This document shows positions 14,324-20,495 of a DNA stretch of 21,326 bases, piece by piece. Made by a program: the position numbers and the translations under genes. Source of the DNA: a virus; IMG/VR virus record IMGVR_UViG_3300013306_000061, positions 1 through 21,326 of that record, one strand, 5' to 3'. The notes under the pieces are model-generated. The model was not told the DNA's origin. It was given only the letters and a program-made list of their open reading frames with translations, and ran no database searches. How positions within the stretch are numbered: position 1 is the first letter of the stretch; every line of letters begins with the position of its first letter.

Positions 14324-14518
14324 ATGAGCCACCTTCATACTCGGGGCTACGTCAGCCCCAGCCCCCGGCGGAACGCGTTCCTCGCTGCCCAGCGCAAGCG
14401 GAACCGCCGCCACACCCTGGGAGGCATCGCCATCGTCCTGGGCGCTGTCCTGGCCAACCTGATCTTCTGGCCCGCCCTGGTCTTCCTCATCGTCGTCGCC
14501 GCGAAGTGGGCTGCCTGA
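14324..14518 (+). CDS. small membrane protein (64 aa)
   Basis: ATG 14324 follows TAGGAG (about eight bases upstream). The first 30 residues are strongly basic (RRN, KRKRNRR-type clusters), followed by a hydrophobic stretch at residues 32-60 (from LGGIAIVLGA to FLIVVAA) that is long enough for one or two membrane passes, broken by a Pro. The positive-inside rule puts the N-terminus in the cytoplasm. It ends in TGATG with the RNA ligase gene. The role is unknown; a link to lysis is not supported, as the endolysin is 6 kb away. Confidence 0.78.
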   Translation: MSHLHTRGYVSPSPRRNAFLAAQRKRNRRHTLGGIAIVLGAVLANLIFWPALVFLIVVAAKWAA

Positions 14519-15144
14519 TGGCGCGCAAGGTCCAGGAGGGCTATCCGGCCTGGGGTTCGACCCCTCGCCTGCACCGGGGATACATCGTCACCGAGAAGAT
14601 CGACGGCACCAACGGGCTGATCTCCATCGAGGTCGTCGACCCGACCAGCGTTGGTTCGACCGGACTGGCCGTTGTCGTCCAGACCGGGGAGGCCACCTAC
14701 CTCGTGCGAGCAGGCTCCCGCACCCGCTGGCTCGGCGACGGCCAGGAGAACCATGGCTTCTGGGCCTGGGTCAAGGAGAACGCCCTCACCCTCGTGAACG
14801 ACCTGGGCGAGGGCCTGCACTACGGCGAGTGGTTCGGCAAGGGGATCAACTCGGGCTACGGCCTCGACGAGAAGTACTTCGCCCTGTTCAACAGCCACCG
14901 CTGGGAGGGTTCGTCGTTCACCACGCCGAACCTGACGGTCGTACCGGTCCTGCACAAGGGTGACAACGCGGCCAACCTCAACGAGGTCGTCGAGAACCTC
15001 ATCGCCGACCTGGCGACGTTCGGCTCGCACGCCCGTCCGGGTGCGCTGGCCGAGGGCATCATCATCTTCCACGTCGCCTCGGGCCAGAAGTTCAAGGTCA
15101 CCATCCAGAACGACGAGAAGCCCAAGTCGCTGGTGAACGCATGA
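14518..15144 (+). CDS. Rnl2-like ATP-dependent RNA ligase
   Basis: The 208-residue product belongs to the nucleotidyltransferase superfamily: motif I EKIDGTN with nucleophile K27, motif III-like YGEWFGKGI (residues 102-110), motif IV AEGIIIF (E179) and motif V FKVTIQ (K191 or K193). It would join RNA ends through AMP intermediates, and in phages commonly repairs RNA such as tRNA cut by host defence nucleases. It is shorter than T4 Rnl2 and lacks its C-terminal domain. ATG 14518 overlaps the previous stop; an in-frame GTG at 14506 is less likely. No polynucleotide kinase was seen, but the HAD-like phosphatase is close. Confidence 0.85.
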   Translation: MARKVQEGYPAWGSTPRLHRGYIVTEKIDGTNGLISIEVVDPTSVGSTGLAVVVQTGEATYLVRAGSRTRWLGDGQENHGFWAWVKENALTLVNDLGEGLHYGEWFGKGINSGYGLDEKYFALFNSHRWEGSSFTTPNLTVVPVLHKGDNAANLNEVVENLIADLATFGSHARPGALAEGIIIFHVASGQKFKVTIQNDEKPKSLVNA

Positions 15145-15464
15145 ACATCATCGGCGACCCCGGCTACTACCCCATGGACGTCCAGCCTCCGGTGCCCAGC
15201 AAGCCCGAGCCCACGATCAAGGCCGTCCCGAACGGCTACGGGATCAACTCGAACTCGCTGAAGATCCACGTGACGCCGACCAAGCGCTGGGCCGTCGCCC
15301 GCCGCTCGGACGACGACATCGAGTTCGTCCTCGCTCAGCACGTGCGGATCATCGACGGCTGCCTGCACTTCTACGACCAGGAGGACGCGTACATCAGCGC
15401 GGACGTCGTACTGCTCCTGGCGGCGGGCACCTGGCGCACCTGCGCCCCGGCGGTGGGCGGATGA
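15141..15464 (+). CDS. hypothetical protein (107 aa)
   Basis: I do not recognise this protein. ATG overlaps the ligase stop (ATGA). The first 30 residues are Pro-rich and probably extended, then there is a compact alpha/beta part with strands (LKIHVTPTKRWAVARRS, IEFVLAQHVRIIDGCLHFY) and a final Ala/Leu helix. It has no metal or nucleotide motif. It overlaps the next gene by four bases. Confidence 0.8.
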   Translation: MNIIGDPGYYPMDVQPPVPSKPEPTIKAVPNGYGINSNSLKIHVTPTKRWAVARRSDDDIEFVLAQHVRIIDGCLHFYDQEDAYISADVVLLLAAGTWRTCAPAVGG

Positions 15465-15871
15465 TCCCCTACCTGCTCCTCATCCTCCTGCTGGCTGTCA
15501 GCGGGGCCCTGGCCTTCGCGTGGCACGTCCTGCGCCTGGCCCAGCAGGAGATCGACCGCCTGGACGACGTGGTCGAGACGCAGGGCCTGGAGATGGTCCG
15601 ACTCAGGGCCCGCGACCTGGAGGTCAAGAAGCACGCCGAGACGCTGCTGATCCACATGGCTCCGCTCGTCGAGAAGACCGACTGGATGACGGGTCGCTGG
15701 CACGGCAAGTTCAACGAACTCGTCCGCCTGGAGAACCAGCGCAACCAGGCGGCAGAGCACATCCGCAAGGCGCTCTTCGAGATGCCCGGCATCCGTGACT
15801 TCACCAAGGCCCACGGTCGGGATCTCTTCAAGGGCGCAACCACCCAAGGACTCAGGAGCCTCATCGGATGA
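15461..15871 (+). CDS. membrane-anchored coiled-coil protein (136 aa)
   Basis: The protein begins with a hydrophobic segment (residues 2-21, PYLLLILLLAVSGALAF) that would anchor it in the membrane, then a long charged helix (residues about 25-75, LRLAQQEIDRLDDVVETQG and following) with coiled-coil heptad spacing, and a more mixed C-terminus. This architecture suggests an inner-membrane protein with a cytoplasmic rod, but the family is not known to me. Start and stop overlap both neighbours as ATGA. Confidence 0.8.
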   Translation: MIPYLLLILLLAVSGALAFAWHVLRLAQQEIDRLDDVVETQGLEMVRLRARDLEVKKHAETLLIHMAPLVEKTDWMTGRWHGKFNELVRLENQRNQAAEHIRKALFEMPGIRDFTKAHGRDLFKGATTQGLRSLIG

Positions 15872-16449
15872 CCAAGATTCATCTCCCGCGCGTCGTCGGA
15901 GTTCACGGCGTCGCGCGTTCAGGTAAGGACACCATCGGCGAGGGGCTGGCGAAGCACGGCTACGAGCGCGTCTCGTTCGCCGACCCCATGCGCCGGGCGC
16001 TGTACAAGATGGACATGATCATCGGGGCGGACACCAAGGGTCGGCTCTGGAGGCTGGCCGAGGTGGTCGACGACATCGGCTGGGACGACGCCAAGACGGC
16101 CATGGACAGCGAGCCCCGTCGGCTGCTCCAGGTCTTCGGCACCGAGGTCGGTCGCGACATGTTCGGCGAGAACTTCTGGGTCGACCAGGCCCTGAAGATC
16201 GTGAACGCCCGGCCCGAGCAGCGGTTCGTCTTCACCGACGTCCGGTTCGAGAACGAGGTCGAGGCCGTCCGCAACCTGCCCGACTCGTACCTGCTGAAGG
16301 TGGAGCGGCCCGGCGTGGTGTCGATCAACGGCCACTCCAGCGACCGGTCGCTGCCGAACCACCTGTTCGACTCCTCGGTCATGAACGACGACACCATCGA
16401 GTACCTGCACGCCACGGTCCTTGATCATCTCCGGTGGGTCCACGGATGA
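15868..16449 (+). CDS. deoxynucleoside monophosphate kinase
   Basis: The 193-residue product has a P-loop GVARSGKDT (residues 14-22) and follows the phage dNMP kinase family (T4 gp1-like): FADPMRRALY near the substrate site, RLLQVFGTEVGRDMFGENFWVD, and the strand VFTDVRFENEVEAV. It phosphorylates dNMPs to dNDPs, feeding the nucleotide pool together with the ribonucleotide reductase and the HAD-like protein. The P-loop differs from GxxGxGKT by having Asp after the Lys, which is usual in this family. It overlaps both neighbours by ATGA. Confidence 0.88.
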   Translation: MTKIHLPRVVGVHGVARSGKDTIGEGLAKHGYERVSFADPMRRALYKMDMIIGADTKGRLWRLAEVVDDIGWDDAKTAMDSEPRRLLQVFGTEVGRDMFGENFWVDQALKIVNARPEQRFVFTDVRFENEVEAVRNLPDSYLLKVERPGVVSINGHSSDRSLPNHLFDSSVMNDDTIEYLHATVLDHLRWVHG

Positions 16450-17003
16450 TCTACATCGGCATCGACCAGTCGTACTCGGGCTTCGGCCTGGTCGGCTACA
16501 ACTTGGAGACCGGGGACCACCAGGCCGTGCTCGGCAAGTTCGACCCCAAGAAGTACGGCACGGGGATCGACAGGCTCTACGAGATCGACCAGTGGCTGGA
16601 GGAGGAGATCTCCGGGCTCAACGAGGGTCGCCCCTCGCTCACCGGCCACGTCTGCATGGAGGGCTACGCGCCGGGCTCGAAGTTCGGTCGTGAGAAGGCG
16701 GGGGAGTTGGGTGCCACGGTCAAGATGACGCTGCGTAACTGCCTCCCGGACCCCGTCAACTACCCGACCATCGTCAGCCCGACCGGCCTGAAGAAGTACG
16801 TGCTCGGCAAGGCAGCCTCGGGCAAGAACGTCATGCTCCTGGGTGTCTACAAGAAGTGGGGAGTGGAGTTCGCCAACGACAACCTGGCGGACGCCTACGC
16901 CCTGGCACGGATCGCAGCAGCCATGGACGGGGGTGGCAGCCTGGTCTACGAGCGGGACGTCATTTCCGCCCTGACCCGACACACGGAACGCCTCAATTCC
17001 TGA
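16446..17003 (+). CDS. RuvC-like Holliday junction resolvase
   Basis: The 185-residue protein has an RNase H-like fold with the RuvC catalytic set: D7 (YIGIDQSYSGFG), E72 (VCMEGYAPGSKFGREKAGEL) and D145 or D149 (NDNLADAYALARIA). It should cut four-way junctions or other branched DNA before packaging. With the PD-(D/E)XK protein at 11081 the phage has two unrelated nucleases of this role. ATG 16446 overlaps the kinase stop, while the frame extends to a GTG at 16434. The last codons are AT-richer and the intergenic hairpin follows at once. Confidence 0.87.
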   Translation: MIYIGIDQSYSGFGLVGYNLETGDHQAVLGKFDPKKYGTGIDRLYEIDQWLEEEISGLNEGRPSLTGHVCMEGYAPGSKFGREKAGELGATVKMTLRNCLPDPVNYPTIVSPTGLKKYVLGKAASGKNVMLLGVYKKWGVEFANDNLADAYALARIAAAMDGGGSLVYERDVISALTRHTERLNS

Positions 17004-17013
17004 ATCGGATTCT

Positions 17014-17088
17014 TGTTAGTACTCCTGGTCGGATTTCCCCTACCCTCGGGTGAGGATTACAAATCGGATTCGACCAGGAGTACTGACA
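17014..17088 (+). promoter_or_regulatory. inverted repeat hiding the ribosome-binding site of the SpoVS gene
   Basis: A 14-bp perfect inverted repeat (17018-17031 and 17071-17084) extends outward through a G-U, A-U, G-C and A-U to 17014/17088, and inward by wobble pairs to about 17036/17066. The right arm contains AGGAG (17076-17080) and the first base of the ATG at 17088. In an RNA that includes both arms the start would be shut. The direct repeat AATCGGATTC (17003-17012 and 17062-17071) flanks the left arm. A weak promoter inside the loop (TTCCCC 17035, TACAAA 17058, spacer 17) would give an RNA lacking the left arm. G+C is about 50% over 16991-17080. Confidence 0.75.
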
Positions 17089-17375
17089 TGGCCACGACTG
17101 ACACTGAAGACCGGATTCTCCGCGTCAAGGGGTCGTCGGCCCCGTCTTCCCTCGCCTCCGCGATCTCCCACGGCGTCTCCGACGGCCAGAACGTCGTGAT
17201 GCGCGCCATCGGCGCTGCCGCCGTCAACCAGGCCATCAAGGCCGTGGCCATCGCCCGGTCCTTCGTGGCCTCCCGAGGCATCGACCTCCACTGCATCCCC
17301 GCCTTCCACACGGTCGACGTGAACGGCGAGGAGATGTCCGCCATCGTGATCAAGGTCTTCCCGGCCAAGAACTGA
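17088..17375 (+). CDS. SpoVS-domain protein (95 aa)
   Basis: Nearly the whole protein matches the stage V sporulation protein S family: ILRVKGSSAPSSLASAI, then AIGAAAVNQAIKAVAIARSF, then GIDLHCIPAFHTVDVNGEEMSAIVIKVFP. In bacteria SpoVS is a small dimeric protein with an Alba-like, nucleic-acid-binding fold that affects spore development; its biochemical role is unsettled. Here it may alter host development or chromosome structure, or help expression of late genes. Translation starts at ATG 17088 with AGGAG seven bases upstream; that site is inside the inverted repeat. It has its own intergenic leader, rare in this compact window, and so is probably regulated separately. Confidence 0.9.
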   Translation: MATTDTEDRILRVKGSSAPSSLASAISHGVSDGQNVVMRAIGAAAVNQAIKAVAIARSFVASRGIDLHCIPAFHTVDVNGEEMSAIVIKVFPAKN

Positions 17376-17384
17376 TTCTCAGTC

Positions 17385-17394
17385 AAACCGGTTT
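17385..17394. promoter_or_regulatory. AAACCGGTTT palindrome, operator candidate
   Basis: This 10-bp perfect palindrome containing AACCGGTT lies in the 58-bp gap between the SpoVS gene and the gene at 17434. TAGACT (17401-17406) downstream could be a -10 box, but no convincing -35 box was seen. The site resembles those at 1520, 2421 and 9755. Confidence 0.5.
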
Positions 17395-17433
17395 CCGCCC
17401 TAGACTGGATTTGATTCAGCCAGGAGGCGTGAA

Positions 17434-17700
17434 ATGAACGGTGAAGGCCGTAGTGGTGAGTTCCTCGGTGGTGCTTACGAGGTCAAGAAGCCGTCATTCC
17501 AGACCCAGCAGCAGGGCGCTGGCAAGTCGTTCGCGTTCAAGTCCGTGCTCGACAACGTCCAGCCGTCGGGTAACGGGGCCTCCGTGGCCGACCGGGCCCG
17601 CATGTACAAGGGCGGCAAGTTGGGCTCGATCAACGGGCGCTCGGTGGACACGGACGCCAAGGCTCAGTGGCTGGATTCCCCGTACCGGACGTTCGGATAA
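17434..17700 (+). CDS. small Gly/Ser-rich hypothetical protein (88 aa)
   Basis: ATG 17434 has a strong CAGGAGG (17421-17427) six bases upstream, pointing to high expression. The product is Gly, Ser, Gln and Lys-rich (residues 20-60 in particular) and looks largely disordered, ending with WLDSPYRTFG. No family is known to me. It opens a run of four tiny basic proteins (17434-18443) that share low complexity and lack a hydrophobic core, followed by a structured hairpin. Such proteins could be virion or DNA-associated, but this is only inferred. Confidence 0.8.
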   Translation: MNGEGRSGEFLGGAYEVKKPSFQTQQQGAGKSFAFKSVLDNVQPSGNGASVADRARMYKGGKLGSINGRSVDTDAKAQWLDSPYRTFG

Positions 17701-17708
17701 GGACAGAG

Positions 17709-18041
17709 ATGGCGAAGAACACTCAGAGCGAGCCCAAGGGCAAGTTCGCAACCCAGGGCACCTCGGTGGCCAAGTCCGTCGCGAAGTCGCAGTCGGCTGC
17801 CCCGCAGAAGGGCATCCTGCGTCCGCGTGGCGGTTCCAAGGGCGGGATGCTGGAGGGCGCGACCGCGTCCCACAAGGCGAACGTCCAGGAGCGTCTCGGC
17901 GCGAAGTTGGCCCCGCAGGCGACGCTGTACGCGCCCAACGCGGCTGAGGCCAGCGCCACCCAGCGCAACGTCGTGACCGTCCCCTCGGCCATCGGCAACC
18001 GCGACTTCTACCTGCGTCGCCAGTACGGCCAGGGCACCTGA
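17709..18041 (+). CDS. basic low-complexity protein (110 aa)
   Basis: ATG 17709 follows AAGGAC about four bases upstream. The product is rich in Lys, Ser, Ala, Gln and Gly (VAKSVAKSQSAAPQKG, RPRGGSKGGM), strongly basic and probably disordered except for a short C-terminal part (NRDFYLRRQYGQGT). The ORF is open upstream to 17667, but the ribosome-binding site fixes this start. Without a recognisable fold I cannot name a function; a DNA-condensing or virion-internal role would fit its composition. Confidence 0.8.
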   Translation: MAKNTQSEPKGKFATQGTSVAKSVAKSQSAAPQKGILRPRGGSKGGMLEGATASHKANVQERLGAKLAPQATLYAPNAAEASATQRNVVTVPSAIGNRDFYLRRQYGQGT

Positions 18042-18042
18042 C

Positions 18043-18249
18043 ATGGCTCGTCACCGTTCGGAGTTCCCGCAGACCCAGAACGCGCGGGTCCGCGAGAACG
18101 CTGAGCGACTGGCGATCACGTCGCCTCTCACGAGGAACATCAACGAGATCAACCGGTCGGATCCCAAGGGCGCGGCTGCTCAGGCGTACCTGGGCCTGCA
18201 CCGGGGAGCCAACTTCGCAGGCGGCTTCGAGGCCGCAAGGAGCAACTGA
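18043..18249 (+). CDS. small basic hypothetical protein (68 aa)
   Basis: ATG 18043 lies one base after the previous stop, and the gene ends overlapping the next start (TGATG). The product is rich in Arg, Asn and Ala (HRSEFPQTQNARVRENAERL, ending GGFEAARSN), with a few helices and no conserved motif that I know. The upstream ribosome-binding site is weak, so translation is probably coupled to the gene before it. Confidence 0.75.
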   Translation: MARHRSEFPQTQNARVRENAERLAITSPLTRNINEINRSDPKGAAAQAYLGLHRGANFAGGFEAARSN

Positions 18250-18443
18250 TGGACATTCTGCCCAAGGGCCGTCAGGCCAAGCCGCTGAAGTTGGGTCGGG
18301 CTGCTCGCGCCGACGACCGGCGCTTCCAGGCCAACAGCGAGGGCTCTCGCTCCAGCCAGTTCGGCCAGGGCTGGGCCTCCGCGTCCAACCCCGAGTCCGC
18401 TGCCCAGGCCCGTCACGCCGAGCGCGAGTGGGGCCGGGCCTGA
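18249..18443 (+). CDS. small basic hypothetical protein (64 aa)
   Basis: ATG 18249 overlaps the previous stop. The sequence is Arg, Ala, Ser and Gln-rich (LKLGRAARADDRRFQANSEG, ending AEREWGRA) and lacks hydrophobic segments. It is the last of the four tiny basic genes before the hairpin at 18464-18515. The function is unknown. It is kept as a gene because its start overlaps the stop before it and its codon use matches that of its neighbours. Confidence 0.75.
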   Translation: MDILPKGRQAKPLKLGRAARADDRRFQANSEGSRSSQFGQGWASASNPESAAQARHAEREWGRA

Positions 18444-18463
18444 GCCCACCTGCAAGTCCGTCT

Positions 18464-18515
18464 AGGGGCTGGATGCTCCCGGCCAGCCGAACCGGCTCCG
18501 GGGCCTCCAGCCCCT
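18464..18515 (+). terminator. long stacked hairpin after the tiny-gene run
   Basis: AGGGGCTGGA (18464-18473) pairs perfectly with TCCAGCCCCT (18506-18515). Inside, CCCGG (18478-18482) can pair with CCGGG (18498-18502), and AGCCG/CGGCT (18485-18489 and 18493-18497) form the tip. The 94-bp gap before the next gene is nearly filled by it. It is probably a terminator or an RNA-stabilising end; no U-tract follows. Confidence 0.72.
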
Positions 18516-18537
18516 GTCGCGTCCAAGAGAGGTTCCG

Positions 18538-19062
18538 ATGAGCAACTGGTCATACCTGCCCGGCGTGGATCAGCCCGGCTCGAACGTGCGCGCGAACGGT
18601 GGGGCTGGCACGCAGGCCCTGCGCTTCCGTGACGGGCTCGACGCTGCCCGCTCGGCCATGGGCGACCGAGTCCCCTCAGCGGAGTACCCCGACGGCTACC
18701 TGGGCACGATCCAGTCCCGTCGCGAGGACCGCGTGCTGAACAAGGTCAAGCAGAAGTTGAACGACCGCTCGTACCAGCGGGGCGTGCACAAGGGCGAGCG
18801 GATCGACCCGAGCGACTACTACTGGCCGGACGAGATCAACCCGCAGATCGGCCTGGAGTACGAGGCTCGCGGGCTGAAGTGGCGGGCCAAGGGCAGCACG
18901 GTCAGCGAGCGGCTGGCCCACATGGGCAAGACCGAGGTGGCCAGCCCTGCAGAGGTGGCAGCGGCCCGGCAGATGTACGGGCTCACCGACCCCGGCACCC
19001 CGAACGAGATAGACCCCATCCGCCAGCAGCGGATGGCCAAGTTGATGCCCTCCTGGAGGTAG
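18538..19062 (+). CDS. hypothetical protein (174 aa)
   Basis: ATG 18538 follows AGAGAGG about seven bases upstream. The product has a Gly- and Asn-rich N-terminus of about 40 residues, then charged helices (VLNKVKQKLNDRSYQRGVHKGERID), a Trp/Tyr motif PSDYYWPDEINPQIGLEYEA, and a helical C-terminus. I do not recognise it. Its position between the tiny basic genes and the gene at 19067 hints at a structural or assembly-linked role, but the sequence does not prove it. Confidence 0.85.
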   Translation: MSNWSYLPGVDQPGSNVRANGGAGTQALRFRDGLDAARSAMGDRVPSAEYPDGYLGTIQSRREDRVLNKVKQKLNDRSYQRGVHKGERIDPSDYYWPDEINPQIGLEYEARGLKWRAKGSTVSERLAHMGKTEVASPAEVAAARQMYGLTDPGTPNEIDPIRQQRMAKLMPSWR

Positions 19063-19066
19063 GCAG

Positions 19067-19843
19067 ATGGCAGCCAAGAAGCCGCTCGACATGAGCAACC
19101 CGCGCCACTTCAAGGTGGCCGTGCAGAACGTCCGCAACGTGCACGACAGCGCCGACGCGGCCACCCAGGAGGCTGGGCGCACGTGGTATCCGCAGGTCCA
19201 CGACGCGGTCGCCAAGGGCGTCAAGGGCACCTCGACGTCCGAGCGGGCGGGTGCTGGGCTGGTGTCCGCTGTCTCCCCGAACATGGACTGGGAGGGTGGC
19301 AACATCCACGCGCTGCGGGAACTGCACCGGCTGAAGGCGGCGGACTTCGCCAACATCAACAAGGGTGACCGCACCTCGCTGAAGGGGCTCAGCATCTCGG
19401 CTGCGTACGGCAGCGGCATCGAGAAGGCCCACCGGATCATGCAGGGTGAGGATCCGGACCACGTCCTGACCGGCCCGAAGACGAACGCGTTCTTCCACAA
19501 CATCCACGAGCCGCACGTCGGCGGTCCGGTCACGGTCGACGGGCGGGCGTACGACATCGCCCACAACCGGCTGCAGACCTGGACGGCTGACCGGGGGATC
19601 TCGGGCCAGATGCACACCCCCAAGGGCGTGGTCACCTCGGCCCACGTGCGCTACAACCGGGTCGCCGACGTCTACCGGTCTGCAGCCTCCGCGATCTCGC
19701 AGGAGAGCGGCCAGGAGATCCACCCGCACGACGTGCAGGCGGTCACCTGGGAGCAGGGCAAGCGGATCGAGCGGTCGGGCACTACGGCGTCGGGGCAGCC
19801 TCGGAAGGTCGGGGTTCGTCGGATGGGTCAGCCGTACCTCTGA
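19067..19843 (+). CDS. phage protein of unknown function, DUF7178-like pattern (258 aa)
   Basis: ATG 19067 follows GGAGG at about 19055-19059. The product has a recognisable pattern seen in many actinophage proteins: a WYPQVHDAV helix, AGAGLVSAVSPNMDWEGGN, a helix, TGPKTNAFFHNIHEP, VTVDGRAYDIAHNR, and a closing HDVQAVTWEQGKR. I recall a DUF7178 family of this kind, but cannot confirm it. The SP-x-x-W and VTVD motifs could form a ligand- or nucleic-acid-binding site; no activity is known to me. Its last 62 bases lie under the minus-strand gene at 19782-19973. Confidence 0.87.
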   Translation: MAAKKPLDMSNPRHFKVAVQNVRNVHDSADAATQEAGRTWYPQVHDAVAKGVKGTSTSERAGAGLVSAVSPNMDWEGGNIHALRELHRLKAADFANINKGDRTSLKGLSISAAYGSGIEKAHRIMQGEDPDHVLTGPKTNAFFHNIHEPHVGGPVTVDGRAYDIAHNRLQTWTADRGISGQMHTPKGVVTSAHVRYNRVADVYRSAASAISQESGQEIHPHDVQAVTWEQGKRIERSGTTASGQPRKVGVRRMGQPYL

Positions 19844-19973
19844 TCCTCTGGACGGTCCGCCAGGCGATGGCTTCCTGGGCCACGACGTCGTCCACCTCGT
19901 CATGGGTGTACGGCTCGTTGGCCCGCTTCAGCGCCCGGTAGATCGTCTCGAAGTCTTCATCAGAGATTTCCAT
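19782..19973 (-). CDS. minus-strand small protein, probably leaderless (63 aa)
   Basis: This is the only minus-strand gene I accept. Reading leftward from ATG at 19973, it encodes a compact helical protein (MEISDEDFETIYRALKRANE, then HDEVDDVVAQEAIAWRTVQRI) and a Pro-rich tail that overlaps the end of the gene at 19067. It fills a 176-bp stretch with no plus-strand gene. TAGGAT on the minus strand (plus 19981-19986) is either a -10 box seven bases from the ATG, giving a leaderless mRNA, or part of a ribosome-binding site AGGA. Starts at 19982 or 20003 would add a few residues. No family was recognised. Confidence 0.6.
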   Translation of the reverse strand: MEISDEDFETIYRALKRANEPYTHDEVDDVVAQEAIAWRTVQRIRGTADPSDEPRPSEAAPTP

Positions 19974-19980
19974 AGGCACC

Positions 19981-19986
19981 ATCCTA
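19981..19986 (-). promoter_or_regulatory. TAGGAT -10 box for the minus-strand gene
   Basis: TAGGAT read on the minus strand is the actinobacterial -10 consensus, and the seven-base distance to the ATG at 19973 is that of leaderless genes. The -35 region is weak (CTTTCA at a 17-base spacer). The same bases can act as AGGA for translation, so the promoter reading is one of two options. Confidence 0.45.
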
Positions 19987-20019
19987 ACCGTTCCGCACGA
20001 CATTGAAAGGGCCGATCAG

Positions 20020-20316
20020 ATGCAGTCAGCAGATGGGCAGTACGACTACTCGCGGCCCTGGCAGAGCAACGAGGAGCGGCTCACGAGTCAGGCCCTGGGA
20101 GCCATCGCTCAGATGCCTGCGGCGGTCATCCAGCAGATCCGACCGCCGCTCCCGCGAGTGCAGTTGTTCCCGCCTCGAACCGGTTACCGGGTGGACGCAT
20201 TCGGAATCCGAGACGTCGTGAATGTCTCGACCATCTATCCGGGCTCCCGAACCGACTATTCTGGAAGCAATTCCGGATACCAGGGAACCTCGACTCCGTC
20301 TCTCGGTTTGATGTAA
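20020..20316 (+). CDS. hypothetical protein (98 aa), low-GC 3' half
   Basis: ATG 20020 follows GAAAGGG about eight bases upstream. The product has a Gln- and Asp-rich start, a Pro/Arg/Val middle (IRPPLPRVQLFPPRTGYRV), and a Ser/Tyr/Gly-rich tail (SRTDYSGSNSGYQGTSTPS), so it may be partly extended or disordered. From about 20170 to 20310 the DNA is less GC-rich (about 56% by hand count over 20191-20310) and holds another AACCGGTT (20178-20185). I do not recognise the protein. Confidence 0.8.
   Translation: MQSADGQYDYSRPWQSNEERLTSQALGAIAQMPAAVIQQIRPPLPRVQLFPPRTGYRVDAFGIRDVVNVSTIYPGSRTDYSGSNSGYQGTSTPSLGLM
20178..20185. promoter_or_regulatory. AACCGGTT palindrome inside a coding region
   Basis: This is the fifth copy of the 8-bp palindrome and the only one within a gene (20020-20316). 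It lies in a patch of lower G+C. It may be a chance copy or a site controlling the endolysin region downstream. Confidence 0.35.
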
Positions 20317-20324
20317 GGACACGC

Positions 20325-20495
20325 ATGAGCAAGAGCCACAAGCCGCACCGGGCAGACGACAAGAGGAACCCCGGTCTCGGCGACAACGTGAAGACAACCG
20401 TCCGTCAGGGCGAAGGCGCGGGCCACCGGCTCGTCGACCTGTTCAACGACCGGTCCAAGGGTCGCAACGGCAAGGGCAAGAGGAGCGTCAAGTAA
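20325..20495 (+). CDS. very small basic protein (56 aa)
   Basis: ATG 20325 has AAGGAC six bases upstream and the frame ends at TAA 20493-20495, overlapping the next ATG as TAATG. The product is strongly basic (Lys, Arg and His about 18 of 56) with KGRNGKGKRSVK at its C-terminus and no hydrophobic core. It could be nucleic-acid or virion-associated. The ribosome-binding site, codon use and start-stop overlap make it a real gene. Confidence 0.75.
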   Translation: MSKSHKPHRADDKRNPGLGDNVKTTVRQGEGAGHRLVDLFNDRSKGRNGKGKRSVK

